This document shows, piece by piece, positions 24,178 to 33,263 of a stretch of 44,443 nt of DNA. The translations under genes were made by a program, and so were the position numbers. The DNA is taken from NCBI GenBank assembly GCA_900542045.1, contig UQMI01000027.1, positions 1 through 44,443 of the forward strand, given 5' to 3'. How positions within the stretch are numbered: position 1 is the stretch's first letter; each line of letters starts with the position of its first letter. Under the pieces are notes generated by a model. The model was not told the origin of the DNA. It was given only the letters and a program-made list of their open reading frames with translations, and searched no databases. The DNA comes from an uncultured Blautia sp. (GTDB lineage Bacteria > Bacillota > Clostridia > Lachnospirales > Lachnospiraceae).

Positions 24178-26016
24178 ATGAGTGATAATTATAAATGGGA
24201 CGGTGACCTGTATCAGGGAAAACCAGAAGGAGAAAAGAAATACGAATACTACAAAGTAGGTGAGCAGAAAGACGGCAGTGAAGAACAGAAGGCAGACAGT
24301 GCCGCTGCAGAACAGGCAGCCGCTTCATCTGCCGCGCAGACAGAGAATACCTCTTATGGACAGAATAGCCAGAGCGCAGGCGTGGCAGACAGTACTTATG
24401 CGTCTGGGGCAGATGGCAATACAGCGGGCGGCAGTGCAGACGGTACGTCTTCTGCTGATTCCGCAAATACTCAGACAGCAACGGGGCAGAGCAGCGGCTA
24501 TCAGGGAACGGCAGGAACAGGAAGTAGCTACCAGAGTACGGCAGGAGCAGGGAGCAGTTACCAGAGTACGGCAGACCAGAGCACCGGTCACCAGGGAACC
24601 ACTGGCCAGGGCAACAGCTATCAGAGTTCTTCCTACCAGGGTGGAAGCTATCAGGGAAGCGGTTACAGAGCCAGTCATCAGGTACCTCCTGTACAGTCAG
24701 CCAAGACGCAGAGGGCAAAAACAAGAAAAAACGGCAATGGAAATGGAATGGGAAAGAAATTTGGAGTAACCATATCTCTGGCACTGGTTTTTGGACTGGT
24801 GGCAGGACTGGTTTTCCAGGGCGTCAATGTGATCGGCAGCCGTTATCTGGATAGTGGCAGCAGTTCACAGCCGCAGCTGCAGAGTACGGAGCTGGTACAG
24901 CAGACGGAAGAAGCCTCAAGCAGCGGAAGCTCCAGCGCAACCACAGTGTCAACAAATTCCGTGGCAGCTGTCGCCCAGAGTGTCATGCCTTCAGTTGTTG
25001 CTATTACTTCCGTCAGTGTACAGGAAGTGCAGAGCTTCTTCGGCGGTGTGCAGCAGTACCAGGGCGTGTCCAGCGGATCCGGTGTGATTGTGGGAGAGAA
25101 TGACGAAGAACTTCTGATCGCCACCAATAACCATGTGGTGGAGGATGCGGAAGAATTGAGCGTATGCTTTATCGGCGACGATGTCGTTACTTCGGAAGAG
25201 ATTCAGGAAAATCTGCAGAATAACGGCGGCCTGAATATGGACGGCGCAGTCAGCGCAAGCATTAAGGGTACAGATGCAGACAATGATCTGGCAGTGATTT
25301 CAGTGAAAAAAAGCGATATACCAGAAGAGACCATGTCAGAGATCAAGATTGCTTCCGTCGGTAATTCTGATGATCTGCAAGTAGGGGAACAGGTGGTAGC
25401 TATCGGCAATGCTCTGGGATATGGCCAGTCTGTGACCAGTGGTTATGTCAGTGCTTTGAACCGCCAGGTGACTTTTGAAAACAACAATACGGCATCTATG
25501 ATCCAGACAGATGCAGCAATCAACCCGGGCAACAGCGGCGGTGCTCTGCTGAATATGCAGGGACAGCTGATCGGTATCAACACGGCAAAAGAAGCTTCTG
25601 ATACAGTGGAAGGCATGGGATATTCTATCCCGATCAATACCGCGTCTCCGATTCTGGATGATCTGATGACCAGAGAGACCAGAGAAAAAGTAGATGAAAG
25701 CGAAAGTGCATATATGGGTATCAATGTAGCTGATCTGACCGATGAGACCAGCGAAATGTACAATATGCCGCAGGGGGCTTTTGTAGCCAGTGTAACCGAA
25801 GGAAGCGCGGCAGAGAAAGCAGGTATCCTTCAGAACGATATTATTACGGAACTGGATGGACAGACGGTAAGCGGCAGGGACGATCTCCTGAATAAACTGG
25901 AGTATTACAAAGCAGGTGAAACCGTAGAAATCGTGGTAAGCCGTGCCAATGCGGGAACTTATGAATCGCAGACGCTGACGATCACATTTGACAGCCGGCC
26001 GGCAGACGCGCAGTAA
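24178..26016 (+). CDS. htrA: HtrA/DegP-type serine protease with PDZ domain
   Basis: Membrane-anchored quality-control protease of 612 residues. The first 190 residues are a hydrophilic cytoplasmic tail rich in Gln, Ser, Thr and Gly, including six 10-residue repeats (108-167). One transmembrane helix follows (about 192-213). The trypsin-like domain carries His319 (TNNHVV), Asp370 (DNDLAV) and Ser453 (NPGNSGGAL), the intact triad. A C-terminal PDZ domain (about 520-605) has GAFVASVTEGSAAEKAGI and DIITELDGQTVSGRDDL. An ATG also lies at 24172, but AAAGGAG is 9 bases from the ATG at 24178 and only 3 from the other, so 24178 was chosen. The tail is longer than usual for the family. Confidence 0.93.
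   Translation: MSDNYKWDGDLYQGKPEGEKKYEYYKVGEQKDGSEEQKADSAAAEQAAASSAAQTENTSYGQNSQSAGVADSTYASGADGNTAGGSADGTSSADSANTQTATGQSSGYQGTAGTGSSYQSTAGAGSSYQSTADQSTGHQGTTGQGNSYQSSSYQGGSYQGSGYRASHQVPPVQSAKTQRAKTRKNGNGNGMGKKFGVTISLALVFGLVAGLVFQGVNVIGSRYLDSGSSSQPQLQSTELVQQTEEASSSGSSSATTVSTNSVAAVAQSVMPSVVAITSVSVQEVQSFFGGVQQYQGVSSGSGVIVGENDEELLIATNNHVVEDAEELSVCFIGDDVVTSEEIQENLQNNGGLNMDGAVSASIKGTDADNDLAVISVKKSDIPEETMSEIKIASVGNSDDLQVGEQVVAIGNALGYGQSVTSGYVSALNRQVTFENNNTASMIQTDAAINPGNSGGALLNMQGQLIGINTAKEASDTVEGMGYSIPINTASPILDDLMTRETREKVDESESAYMGINVADLTDETSEMYNMPQGAFVASVTEGSAAEKAGILQNDIITELDGQTVSGRDDLLNKLEYYKAGETVEIVVSRANAGTYESQTLTITFDSRPADAQ
24499..24678 (+). repeat. Six in-frame 30-bp repeats in the HtrA N-terminal tail
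   Basis: Tandem units with a period of 30 bases (starts 24499, 24529, 24559, 24589, 24619, 24649) encode decapeptides beginning YQ or HQ, for example YQGTAGTGSS, YQSTAGAGSS and YQSTADQSTG. The DNA is most similar in units 2 and 3 (TACCAGAGTACGGCAG). They lie in the predicted cytoplasmic segment. Confidence 0.8.
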
Positions 26017-26110
26017 GCAGCAGGACATCAAAAGATATCGTGTGGAGAATTCGGATAATCTGTTCCACGGTGTCAGGCAGAAGAATAAAGGATGGTTATG
26101 CAGCAGGCAG

Positions 26111-26154
26111 GAACCCGGATAATGCAGAGAACGATGTGTTATCCGGGTTCTTTT
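26111..26154 (+). terminator. Intrinsic terminator after htrA
   Basis: GAACCCGGATAA (26111-26122) and TTATCCGGGTTC (26139-26150) form a perfect 12-base stem with a 16-base loop, followed by TTTT. Confidence 0.9.
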
Positions 26155-26194
26155 CCCATGGAAAACAGAGGAATTTAGTTTAGGAAAACTTTAT

Positions 26195-26222
26195 TTGTCA
26201 CAATTATAGAATGTGTTATAAT
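26195..26222 (+). promoter_or_regulatory. Promoter of the clpX-like gene
   Basis: TTGTCA (26195-26200) and TATAAT (26217-26222) are 16 bases apart. The predicted start is near 26229, so the gene has a leader of about 65 bases containing the hairpin at 26238-26273. Confidence 0.75.
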
Positions 26223-26237
26223 AAATAAAAGACAGGG

Positions 26238-26273
26238 GGAGATTTTGGGAACGGAACCGGAAAATCTCCTTTT
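26238..26273 (+). promoter_or_regulatory. Terminator-like hairpin in the clpX leader (possible attenuator)
   Basis: GGAGATTTT (26238-26246) and AAAATCTCC (26261-26269) form a perfect stem around a 14-base G-rich loop, followed by TTTTAG. It lies between the promoter and the ribosome site, so it may attenuate transcription or stabilise the mRNA. Confidence 0.45.
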
Positions 26274-26294
26274 AGCGGAAAGAGAGGACTGATT

Positions 26295-27719
26295 ATGTCA
26301 GAAGATTACGAAAAACAGGAATTAGAGAAAGTGGAAGACGGCAGTGAAAGTACGTCAACTGATGATAACCAGTATGAGAAAGTGTGTTTCCTATGCAGAC
26401 GGCCGGAGAGCAAAGTCGGAAAGATGATCGATCTCCCCAATGATATACATATCTGTACGGAGTGTATGCAGAAGAGCTTTAATGCAATGAACAACTCCAA
26501 TATGAATTACGGCGAACTGATGAATAACATGCCCAATATCAGCATGATCGATCTGAGTAATATTCCCGGGCAGATTCCCCGAAGCCAGCAGGTTAAGAAA
26601 AAGAAACCAGGAAAAGAGAAGGCTCCGAAACTGAACATCAAAGATATTCCGGCGCCCCACAAGATCAAGGCAAGTCTGGATGAATATGTGATCGGGCAGG
26701 AACATGCCAAGAAAGTGATGTCTGTGGCTGTATATAATCATTATAAGAGGGTGGCTACCGATACCATGGATGAGATTGAGATCGAAAAGTCCAATATGCT
26801 GATGATCGGACCCACAGGAAGCGGGAAAACTTATCTGGTCAAGACCCTTGCCAGATTGCTGGATGTGCCTCTTGCCATTACAGACGCCACTTCTCTGACA
26901 GAAGCCGGATACATCGGTGATGATATCGAAAGCGTGGTATCCAAGCTGCTGGCAGCGGCAGACAATGATGTGGAGAAGGCAGAGCACGGGATTATCTTTA
27001 TTGACGAGATCGACAAGATCGCCAAGAAGAAGAACACCAACCAGAGAGATGTGAGCGGAGAGGCCGTGCAGCAGGGGATGCTGAAGCTGCTGGAAGGCAG
27101 TGAAGTTGAGGTGCCAGTGGGCGCGAACAGCAAGAATGCCATGGTACCCCTTACAACAGTGAACACAAGAAATATTCTGTTTATCTGCGGAGGCGCGTTT
27201 CCGGATCTGGAGAATATCATAAAGGAGCGGCTGAACAAGCAGGCATCTATCGGTTTTCAGGCGGATCTGAAGGACAAATATGACAATGACGAGACGCTGC
27301 TGGAGAAGGTTACGGTAGATGATATCAAGGCATTCGGAATGATACCGGAATTTGTGGGACGTCTTCCCATCATTTTCACACTTCGCGGACTGACCAAGGA
27401 TATGCTGGTTAAAATATTAAAAGAACCCAAGAATGCTATTTTAAAACAGTATCAGAAGCTTCTGGCGCTGGATGAGGTGAAGCTGGACTTCGAAGAGGAA
27501 GCGCTGGAGGCTATTGCGGAGAGAGCCCTGGAGAAAAAAACCGGAGCCAGGGCGCTGCGGGCCATACTGGAAGAATTTATGCTGGACATTATGTATGAAA
27601 TTCCGAAGGATGATAGTATTGGCCAGGTGATCATTACGAGAGAATACATTGAAGGAACAGGAGGCCCAAGGATCCTGCTTCGCGGACAGGAGGTTCCGCG
27701 GCTGGAACAGAGGGCATAA
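26295..27719 (+). CDS. clpX: ClpX-like AAA+ unfoldase, variant lacking the RKH loop
   Basis: A 474-residue ATP-dependent unfoldase. The N-terminal zinc-binding domain has Cys31, Cys34, Cys54 and Cys57. A longer linker with Lys/Pro-rich sequence (60-118) precedes the AAA+ core: LDEYVIGQEHAKKVMSVAVY (128-147), Walker A GPTGSGKT (172-179), pore loop GYIG (205-208), Walker B IIFIDEID (233-240) and sensor FVGRLP. The C-terminal small domain carries GARALRAILE. The ClpP-docking tripeptide IGF is present (319-321). The RKH substrate loop normally found in canonical ClpX is replaced at 274-285 by VGANSKNAMVPL. No clpP adjoins it. Either a diverged ClpX or a second ClpX-like paralog with different substrates. 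Confidence 0.85.
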   Translation: MSEDYEKQELEKVEDGSESTSTDDNQYEKVCFLCRRPESKVGKMIDLPNDIHICTECMQKSFNAMNNSNMNYGELMNNMPNISMIDLSNIPGQIPRSQQVKKKKPGKEKAPKLNIKDIPAPHKIKASLDEYVIGQEHAKKVMSVAVYNHYKRVATDTMDEIEIEKSNMLMIGPTGSGKTYLVKTLARLLDVPLAITDATSLTEAGYIGDDIESVVSKLLAAADNDVEKAEHGIIFIDEIDKIAKKKNTNQRDVSGEAVQQGMLKLLEGSEVEVPVGANSKNAMVPLTTVNTRNILFICGGAFPDLENIIKERLNKQASIGFQADLKDKYDNDETLLEKVTVDDIKAFGMIPEFVGRLPIIFTLRGLTKDMLVKILKEPKNAILKQYQKLLALDEVKLDFEEEALEAIAERALEKKTGARALRAILEEFMLDIMYEIPKDDSIGQVIITREYIEGTGGPRILLRGQEVPRLEQRA

Positions 27720-27826
27720 GGGCAGAGTTTTTGTGATGGACCAGCGGAAATGGAGTATCCTGCTGTGCAGAGGTTCCGGTTTCCGCAGAAAGAACATGGA
27801 TTTCGTGCAGAAAGGAGAAGCGCATT

Positions 27827-28474
27827 ATGGGACGGGATATTTGGTATAATCTGGGAGAGACAATTTCAAAGACTGCGAAGGACATCGGAGAAAAAGCAGA
27901 CATTTTTATTGAAGCACAGAAGCTGCAGAGTCGGGCCGGTTCGGAAAAACGTATGGTGGAAAAATGTCTGCGGGATCTGGGTAATATTGTTTATCGCCGT
28001 TTTGTGGATGGTGAGATAATGGACGAGGAGCTGGAGGCGGTATGTCAGGAGATTACCAGGCGTCAGACAGTGATCACCGGATACAAAGAAGAGTATGCGC
28101 GTCTGAAAGGACGCAAGATATGTCCGGGATGCGGAGAGAGTATTGATCGTTCAGCCGCATATTGTCCCAAGTGCGGTGCTGTCTGCTGGGAAGATGAGGA
28201 GCCGGAAGAAACTGAGACAGAACAGGCAGAGAGCCCTGAGGAAATGCAGGCAGAGCTGGGAGCCGGTGAAGAGGTACCGGTGCAGGCAGAAGACAGCGAA
28301 GCGGATGAGGGCAGCAAAGAGACAGAGAAACTGCAGTTTGCGGAGGAAGTTCCCCTGGAAGAGGAGCATCTGAGTCCTGTTCAGGAGGCCGGGGAACAGC
28401 CGGAAACAGAGGATACGCATACCGGAATCCAGTCGGTTTCAGAGTGTCTTTGTGAGGAAGAAGAAAAAAAATAA
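27827..28474 (+). CDS. Zinc-ribbon protein with acidic tail, function unknown
   Basis: A 215-residue soluble protein. Residues 1-95 are predicted mostly helical (GETISKTAKDIGEKADIFIE). A zinc ribbon follows with CPGCGESIDRSAAYCPKCGA (two CxxC pairs, about 99-118). The remaining 95 residues are extremely Glu-rich and probably disordered. AAAGGAG sits 9 bases upstream of the ATG. Proteins with this helix-plus-zinc-ribbon layout are common in clostridia, with no established role that I can name. It follows the clpX-like gene by 107 bp with no clear terminator between them, so co-transcription is possible. Confidence 0.7.
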   Translation: MGRDIWYNLGETISKTAKDIGEKADIFIEAQKLQSRAGSEKRMVEKCLRDLGNIVYRRFVDGEIMDEELEAVCQEITRRQTVITGYKEEYARLKGRKICPGCGESIDRSAAYCPKCGAVCWEDEEPEETETEQAESPEEMQAELGAGEEVPVQAEDSEADEGSKETEKLQFAEEVPLEEEHLSPVQEAGEQPETEDTHTGIQSVSECLCEEEEKK

Positions 28475-28502
28475 AAAAATTCAAATTTTTTCAAAAATTC
28501 TA

Positions 28503-28534
28503 TTGACTTTTGCTTCAGAGTGAGGTATTATAAT
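28503..28534 (+). promoter_or_regulatory. Promoter of the tRNA-Leu gene
   Basis: TTGACT (28503-28508) is followed by TATTAT (28526-28531, 17-base spacing) overlapping TATAAT (28529-28534). The start would be about 30 bases upstream of the tRNA. Confidence 0.6.
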
Positions 28535-28570
28535 CAAGCAGTCGCGAGAGAGCGACGCAAACAAAAAGAT

Positions 28571-28654
28571 GCAGGAGTGGCGGAATTGGCAGACGCGCAG
28601 GCTTCAGGTGCCTGTGGTCGCAAGATCGTGTGGGTTCAAGTCCCATCTCCTGCA
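28571..28654 (+). tRNA. tRNA-Leu, anticodon CAG
   Basis: An 84-base class II tRNA. Acceptor arm GCAGGAG (28571-28577) pairs with CTCCTGC (28647-28653), with discriminator A28654. The D arm contains GAATTGGCAGACGCG. The anticodon stem CAGGC/GCCTG encloses TTCAGGT with anticodon CAG. The long variable arm is TGGTCGCAAGATCG, and the T arm is GTGGGTTCAAGTCCCAT. CCA is not encoded. Confidence 0.96.
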
Positions 28655-28672
28655 TTTCTTTTTATCCTGAGG

Positions 28673-28700
28673 AGACAGAACAATTCGTTCTGTCTTTTTT
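28673..28700 (+). terminator. Intrinsic terminator after tRNA-Leu
   Basis: AGACAGAAC (28673-28681) and GTTCTGTCT (28687-28695) form a perfect stem with loop AATTC and a run of six T. Confidence 0.9.
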
Positions 28701-28709
28701 GTGTGTGAC

Positions 28710-28740
28710 AGGAAAGAAGAACGTTCGTTCTGACTTTCCT
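28710..28740 (+). other. Second hairpin downstream of tRNA-Leu
   Basis: AGGAAAG (28710-28716) pairs with CTTTCCT (28734-28740), and AGAAC (28718-28722) with GTTCT (28727-28731), giving a bulged stem. Its core, GAACGTTCGTTCTGACTTT, is close to the perfect hairpin at 43467-43493. The rest of the stretch to carA (28741-28927) shows only a weak promoter candidate, TTGAAA (28871-28876) and TAAACT (28894-28899). Confidence 0.4.
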
Positions 28741-28927
28741 TTAAGGATCGGTAGGTCAAAGGCCGGAGGAATTGCTGTCCGCTTCGTTCTCTGGAAAAGG
28801 AGTGTCTGGAAAACATTTCGAATACACAAAAAAAATGTCGAAAAAAATTTGGATTTAGTACTTCTGTGAGTTGAAAAATAAATGGGCTTATGGTAAACTT
28901 TTTAAGATTTAAAGAAAGGAAGATAGT

Positions 28928-30001
28928 ATGAGAGCGTTCCTAATTTTAGAAGATGGACATGTATTTACAGGAACCAGCATCGGTTCCACAAGAGAAGTCA
29001 TCAGTGAGATCGTATTTAACACCTCGATGACTGGTTATCTGGAAGTCATGACGGATCCCTCCTATGCAGGGCAGGCCGTGTGTATGACGTATCCCTTGAT
29101 CGGCAACTATGGCATCTGTTATTCGGATCAGGAATCTGACCGGCCATGGATAGACGGATATATTGTCCGTGAATTATCAAGAACTCCCAGCAACTTCCGA
29201 AGTGAAGATACGATTTGGCATTTCTTAGAAAAACATGACATTCCCGGTATTGCCGGTATCGATACCCGTGCTCTTACGAAGATCCTTCGTGAGAAAGGTA
29301 CCATGAACGGCATGATCACCGTCAACGAAAACTATGATTTAGATACCATTCTCCCCCGTTTAAAAGCGTATAAAACCGGCAAAGTTGTCGAAAAAGTAAC
29401 CTGTCAGGAGAAGTCTGTGCTTCCGGGACAGGGGCCGAAAGTAGCTCTGCTGGATCTGGGGGCAAAGAAGAACATTGCACGTTCCCTGAATGAGCGGGGA
29501 TGCCAGGTAACGATTTATCCGGCGCGTACTTCTGCCGATGAGATCCTGGCGGATCAGCCGGACGGCATTATGCTTTCCAACGGACCTGGAGACCCGAAGG
29601 AGTGTACGGAGATCATTGAAGAACTGAAGAAGCTGTACCGTTCCGATATTCCCATATTTGCCATTTGTCTGGGACATCAGCTGATGGCGCTGGCCAATGG
29701 CGCAGACACTTATAAAATGAAATATGGTCACCGGGGCGGAAATCATCCGGTGAAGGATCTGAAGACAGGAAGGGTTTACATTTCTTCCCAGAATCATGGG
29801 TATGTGGTGGATCCGTCATCCATGGACAGCTCTGTGGCAGTTCCCGCATTTGTCAATGTCAATGATGGAACCAATGAAGGGCTGGCTTATACCGGAAAGA
29901 ATATTTTCACCGTACAGTTCCATCCGGAGGCGTGTCCCGGACCACAGGATTCCGCGTATTTGTTTGACAGATTTATGGATATGATGGGAGGAGAAGAGTA
30001 A
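28928..30001 (+). CDS. carA: Carbamoyl-phosphate synthase, small (glutaminase) subunit
   Basis: Hydrolyses glutamine and passes ammonia to CarB for carbamoyl phosphate, feeding pyrimidine and arginine synthesis. The 357-residue length is typical. The N-terminal CPSase domain is marked by FNTSMTGYLEVMTDPSYAGQ and PGIAGIDTRALTKILREKG. The class I glutaminase domain carries Cys247 in AICLGHQLMALA and His/Glu in VQFHPEACPGPQD. SNGPGDPKEC forms the oxyanion region. AAGGAAG lies upstream of the ATG. Its stop overlaps the carB ATG by one base (TAATG), indicating coupled translation. No attenuator or PyrR-type site was recognised upstream. Confidence 0.97.
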   Translation: MRAFLILEDGHVFTGTSIGSTREVISEIVFNTSMTGYLEVMTDPSYAGQAVCMTYPLIGNYGICYSDQESDRPWIDGYIVRELSRTPSNFRSEDTIWHFLEKHDIPGIAGIDTRALTKILREKGTMNGMITVNENYDLDTILPRLKAYKTGKVVEKVTCQEKSVLPGQGPKVALLDLGAKKNIARSLNERGCQVTIYPARTSADEILADQPDGIMLSNGPGDPKECTEIIEELKKLYRSDIPIFAICLGHQLMALANGADTYKMKYGHRGGNHPVKDLKTGRVYISSQNHGYVVDPSSMDSSVAVPAFVNVNDGTNEGLAYTGKNIFTVQFHPEACPGPQDSAYLFDRFMDMMGGEE

Positions 30002-33000
30002 TGCCGAAGAATCCGGATATCAAAAAAGTATTGGTCATTGGCTCCGGTCCGATCGTGATCGGGCAGGCGGCAGAATTTGATTACGCAGGTACACAGGCCT
30101 GCCGTTCTCTGAAGGAAGAGGGAATCGAAGTTGTACTTCTGAATTCCAATCCGGCCACCATCATGACCGATAAAGATATTGCAGACAGAGTTTATATCGA
30201 ACCGCTGACGATAGAAGTAGTGGAACAGCTGATCTTAAAAGAAAAACCGGACAGTGTGCTTCCCACCCTGGGAGGACAGGCGGGGCTGAATCTGGCCATG
30301 GAACTGGAAGAGGCAGGATTTCTGCGGGAACATCAGGTACGGCTGATCGGTACCACTTCCCAGACCATTAAGAAAGCGGAAGACCGTCTGGAATTTAAAA
30401 GTACCATGGAGAAAATCGGCGAACCGGTGGCAGCTTCTCAGGTAGTGGAGACTGTGGAAGATGGTGTGATCTTTACCAATTCCATCGGATATCCGGTGGT
30501 GCTCCGTCCGGCATATACGCTGGGCGGCTCCGGCGGCGGCATTGCCCACAATGAAGTAGAGCTCCGTGAGATCCTGGAAAATGGCCTGCGGCTGTCACGT
30601 GTGGGACAGGTTCTGGTAGAACGCTGCATTGCGGGCTGGAAAGAAATTGAATACGAAGTGATGCGTGACAGTGCCGGCAACTGTATTACCGTTTGTAATA
30701 TGGAAAATATTGACCCGGTGGGTGTGCATACCGGAGACAGCATCGTAGTGGCGCCTTCTCAGACTCTGGGTGACAAAGAGTATCAGATGCTCCGGACGTC
30801 TGCCCTGAATATTATTACAGAACTGGGTATCACGGGCGGATGCAATGTACAGTATGCGCTGCATCCGGAGAGTTTCGAATACTGCGTGATCGAAGTAAAT
30901 CCACGTGTGTCCCGTTCCTCAGCTCTGGCTTCCAAGGCCACTGGTTATCCCATTGCCAAGGTGGCTGCTAAGATCGCCCTGGGTTATACTCTGGATGAGA
31001 TTCCAAATGCCATCACCGGCAAGACCTATGCCAGCTTCGAACCGATGTTGGATTACTGTGTGGTGAAGATCCCGCGCCTTCCCTTCGATAAATTCATCAG
31101 TGCCAAGAGAACGCTGACTACACAGATGAAGGCAACCGGAGAAGTGATGAGCATCTGCAATAATTTCGAGGGAGCGCTGATGAAAGCTATCCGTTCCCTG
31201 GAGCAGCATGTGGACAGCCTGATGTCCTATGACTTCACTGCCCTGTCTGTGGATGAACTGCTGAAACAGCTGGAAGTGGTGGACGACAGAAGGATCTGGG
31301 TGATCGCTGAGGCTATCCGGAAGGGAATCTCTCAGGAGACCATCCATGATATTACAAAGATCGATCTCTGGTTCATAGACAAGATCGCCATCCTGACAGA
31401 AATGGAAGAAGCCCTTCGTAGCCAGCCGCTGACCGAGGAGCTGCTGCGTGAGGCTAAGCGGATGGAATTCCCGGATCATGTGATCGCAGATCTGACTGGC
31501 AGAAAACCGGGAGAGATCAAGTCCATGCGCAAAGAATGGGGCATTGTGGCCGCCTATAAAATGGTAGATACCTGTGCGGCAGAGTTTGCCGCCACCACAC
31601 CCTATTATTATTCGGTATACGGCGGAGAGAACGAGGCTGAGGCCACCAGAGACCGGAAGAAAGTCCTGGTGCTGGGGTCCGGTCCCATCCGTATCGGCCA
31701 GGGAATTGAATTTGACTTCTGTTCGGTACACTGTACCTGGGCTTTCTCAAAGGAAGGGTATGAGACTATCATTATCAATAACAACCCGGAGACTGTAAGT
31801 ACGGACTTCGATATCGCAGACAAGCTGTACTTTGAACCACTGACACCGGAAGATGTGGAAAATATCGTAGATATTGAAAAACCGGACGGAGCAGTGGTGC
31901 AGTTCGGCGGACAGACAGCTATCAAGCTGACAGAGGCCCTGATCAAGATGGGTGTGAAGATCCTGGGAACTTCCGCGGAAAATGTGGACGCAGCCGAGGA
32001 CAGGGAACTGTTTGATGAGATTCTGGAAACCTGTCACATTCCCAGACCCAAGGGACACACAGTCTATACAGCGGAAGAAGCCAAAAAAGCGGCCAATGAG
32101 CTGGGATATCCGGTACTGGTGCGTCCTTCCTATGTGCTGGGCGGTCAGGGAATGCAGATCGCCATTAATGATGAAGATGTGGAACAGTTTATCGGCATCA
32201 TTAACCGGATTACACAGGAGCATCCGATTCTGGTGGATAAATATCTGGTGGGTAAGGAAATCGAAGTGGATGCTGTCTGCGACGGAGAGGATATTCTGAT
32301 CCCGGGTATCATGGAACATATTGAGCGTGCGGGTATCCATTCCGGTGACAGTATTTCTGTGTATCCGGCCCAGACCATCAGCGACAGCGCTAAAAAGACC
32401 ATTGAAGAATATACGAAGCGTCTGTCTCAGTCTCTTCATGTAATCGGAATGATCAACATTCAGTTTATCGTGTGCGGAGAGGATGTGTATGTCATCGAAG
32501 TGAATCCCCGTTCCAGCCGTACCGTGCCTTATATCAGCAAGGTTACAGGGATTCCAATAGTGCCGCTGGCAACTAAGGTGATTCTGGGACATAAGCTGAG
32601 AGAGATGGGATATACGCCGGGACTGCAGCCGGAGGCGAAGCATATTGCCATTAAGATGCCGGTGTTCTCTTTTGAGAAGATTCGTGGAGCAGATATCAGC
32701 CTGGGACCGGAAATGAAATCCACAGGCGAGTGTCTGGGAATTGCCGAGAACTTTAATGAAGCTCTTTACAAGGCTTTCCTGGGAGCGGGTATTAAGCTTC
32801 CCAAATATAAGAATATGATCATTACTGTCAAAGATGAAGATAAAGAAGAAGTGGTGGATATTGCCAGAAGATTTGAGGCTCAGGGCTATAAGATCTTTGC
32901 TACCAGAGGTACGGCAAAAGCACTGAAAGATGCCGGAATCCGGGTGATCCGTACCAACAAGCTGGAACAGCCTTCTCCGAACCTGATGGACCTGATCCTG

Positions 33001-33201
33001 GGACATAAGATCGACCTGATCATTGATACGCCTTCTCAGGGAGTGGAGCATGCCAAAGATGGATTTCTGATCCGCCGGAATGCCATTGAGACAGGGGTAA
33101 ATGTGCTGACAGCACTGGATACCGCCAGAGCACTGGTGACCAGTCTGGAAAATACGGATCTGCACAAACTGACGCTGATCGATATTGCTACCATTGGATG
33201 A
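30001..33201 (+). CDS. carB: Carbamoyl-phosphate synthase, large subunit
   Basis: Makes carbamoyl phosphate from bicarbonate, two ATP and ammonia tunnelled from CarA. The 1066 residues show the internally duplicated ATP-grasp architecture: KKVLVIGSGPIVIGQAAEFD near the N-terminus is repeated as KKVLVLGSGPIRIGQGIEFD near residue 553. NSNPATIMTD and NNNPETVSTD are the paired nucleotide motifs. RPAYTLGGSGGG and RPSYVLGGQG are the two ATP-grasp loops. The C-terminal 130 residues form the MGS-like allosteric domain. It is the second gene of carAB and ends before a strong terminator. Confidence 0.98.
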   Translation: MPKNPDIKKVLVIGSGPIVIGQAAEFDYAGTQACRSLKEEGIEVVLLNSNPATIMTDKDIADRVYIEPLTIEVVEQLILKEKPDSVLPTLGGQAGLNLAMELEEAGFLREHQVRLIGTTSQTIKKAEDRLEFKSTMEKIGEPVAASQVVETVEDGVIFTNSIGYPVVLRPAYTLGGSGGGIAHNEVELREILENGLRLSRVGQVLVERCIAGWKEIEYEVMRDSAGNCITVCNMENIDPVGVHTGDSIVVAPSQTLGDKEYQMLRTSALNIITELGITGGCNVQYALHPESFEYCVIEVNPRVSRSSALASKATGYPIAKVAAKIALGYTLDEIPNAITGKTYASFEPMLDYCVVKIPRLPFDKFISAKRTLTTQMKATGEVMSICNNFEGALMKAIRSLEQHVDSLMSYDFTALSVDELLKQLEVVDDRRIWVIAEAIRKGISQETIHDITKIDLWFIDKIAILTEMEEALRSQPLTEELLREAKRMEFPDHVIADLTGRKPGEIKSMRKEWGIVAAYKMVDTCAAEFAATTPYYYSVYGGENEAEATRDRKKVLVLGSGPIRIGQGIEFDFCSVHCTWAFSKEGYETIIINNNPETVSTDFDIADKLYFEPLTPEDVENIVDIEKPDGAVVQFGGQTAIKLTEALIKMGVKILGTSAENVDAAEDRELFDEILETCHIPRPKGHTVYTAEEAKKAANELGYPVLVRPSYVLGGQGMQIAINDEDVEQFIGIINRITQEHPILVDKYLVGKEIEVDAVCDGEDILIPGIMEHIERAGIHSGDSISVYPAQTISDSAKKTIEEYTKRLSQSLHVIGMINIQFIVCGEDVYVIEVNPRSSRTVPYISKVTGIPIVPLATKVILGHKLREMGYTPGLQPEAKHIAIKMPVFSFEKIRGADISLGPEMKSTGECLGIAENFNEALYKAFLGAGIKLPKYKNMIITVKDEDKEEVVDIARRFEAQGYKIFATRGTAKALKDAGIRVIRTNKLEQPSPNLMDLILGHKIDLIIDTPSQGVEHAKDGFLIRRNAIETGVNVLTALDTARALVTSLENTDLHKLTLIDIATIG

Positions 33202-33222
33202 CAGGATGATAGATAATAAAAT

Positions 33223-33263
33223 GCAGGGCAGATTTCTCATGGGGAAATCTGCCCTGCTGTTTT
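33223..33263 (+). terminator. Intrinsic terminator of carAB
   Basis: GCAGGGCAGATTT (33223-33235) and AAATCTGCCCTGC (33245-33257) form a perfect 13-base stem, with a 9-base loop and TGTTTT after it. Confidence 0.93.
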
